A stretch of 33,744 nt of DNA from an uncultured Saprospiraceae bacterium (GTDB lineage Bacteria; Bacteroidota; Bacteroidia; Chitinophagales; Saprospiraceae). A program made the translations under genes and the position numbers. Of this stretch, positions 33,615-33,744 are shown in pieces. A model generated the notes under the pieces. That model was not told the origin of the DNA and searched no databases. It saw only the letters and a list, made by a program, of their open reading frames with translations. Every line of letters starts with the position of its first letter. The first letter of the stretch is position 1. The stretch lies in the NCBI GenBank assembly GCA_937921555.1, contig CAKZUV010000295.1:1-33744 (forward strand). The letters run 5' to 3'.

Positions 33615-33744
33615 TCAGGCTAACGAATGAATAATTTTCATAGGAGATAGTTTTGGAGGCTCTCCTTTAACTTGTCGAACCTCTTTTTTTGCTCTTTTAT
33701 ACAGTAATTTTGCCATTTTATTCAGCCAAATTGTTAAGGCAGCT
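33615..33744 (-). CDS. C-terminal end of a protein running off the window, possibly a transposase
   Basis: The minus strand is open from the window edge to a TGA at 33615-33617. The last 42 codons encode a very basic, Leu/Lys-rich helix (LTIWLNKMAKLLYKRAKKEV) followed by RQVKGEPPKLSPMKIIHSLA. The basic C-terminal tail and the repeat-rich surroundings would fit the end of an insertion-sequence transposase. This is a guess, as no catalytic part is inside the window. An internal Met at about 33715 could instead start a 33-residue peptide. Only the open frame itself is certain. Confidence 0.4.
   Translation of the reverse strand, partial: AALTIWLNKMAKLLYKRAKKEVRQVKGEPPKLSPMKIIHSLA

Overview
The window looks like the chromosome of a Bacteroidota bacterium, most likely in the Saprospiria/Lewinella-like part of the phylum. 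Evidence: two adjacent secreted proteins end in type IX secretion (T9SS) C-terminal sorting domains; Rho carries a long Arg/Asp-rich disordered insertion; lipoproteins have S-C lipoboxes; several upstream regions carry the Bacteroidota -7 promoter element TAnnTTTG; Shine-Dalgarno sequences are weak. The placement within the phylum is inference. No rRNA, CRISPR array or prophage is visible. A possible transposase remnant sits at the right edge.

Layout. 1-130: tRNA-Cys (minus) with its terminator. 291-6406: galactose genes galK and galM, with a four-gene polyamine cassette between them: AdoMet decarboxylase and a membrane-anchored spermidine synthase on the minus strand, divergent from a YgiB-like lipoprotein and a YgiC-like glutathionylspermidine-synthetase ATP-grasp ligase on the plus strand. 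6499-10863 (all minus): EamA permease, TauE/SafE permease, methylmalonyl-CoA epimerase, a Fic AMP-transferase with an operator-like repeat array, and an SDR lacking the usual Tyr/Lys. 11072-12665 (plus): LpxH-like phosphatase overlapping a secreted propeller-like protein. 12898-16694 (minus): frr, a degenerate PIN-like protein, a YugP-type metallopeptidase, serS. 17359-19083 (plus): rho. 19187-23279 (minus): a His-rich lipoprotein, secreted endonuclease I, and a secreted clan GH-A glycoside hydrolase. 23839-24465 (minus): orphan beta-repeat protein. 24552-29650 (plus): tight three-gene unit of a Rof-like Rho inhibitor, a TonB-dependent receptor and a TPR/coiled-coil/transmembrane adenylate cyclase. 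29630-33307 (minus): DUF885 lipoprotein, Xaa-Pro aminopeptidase and lytic transglycosylase. 33308-33744: palindromic intergenic repeats and a truncated minus-strand reading frame.

The most interesting system is the polyamine cassette (1439-5266). It contains, in one place, enzymes to make decarboxylated AdoMet, transfer aminopropyl groups at the membrane, and ligate an amine to a glycine carboxylate, plus a small lipoprotein whose C-terminus is Tyr-Gly-Gly. Glutathionylspermidine synthetase joins spermidine to the C-terminal Gly of glutathione, so the arrangement suggests conjugation of a polyamine to the Gly-Gly tail of the lipoprotein. That is an inference. A second point of interest is that rho and a Rof-like Rho inhibitor lie within about 5.5 kb, the latter leading an operon with a receptor and a cyclase.
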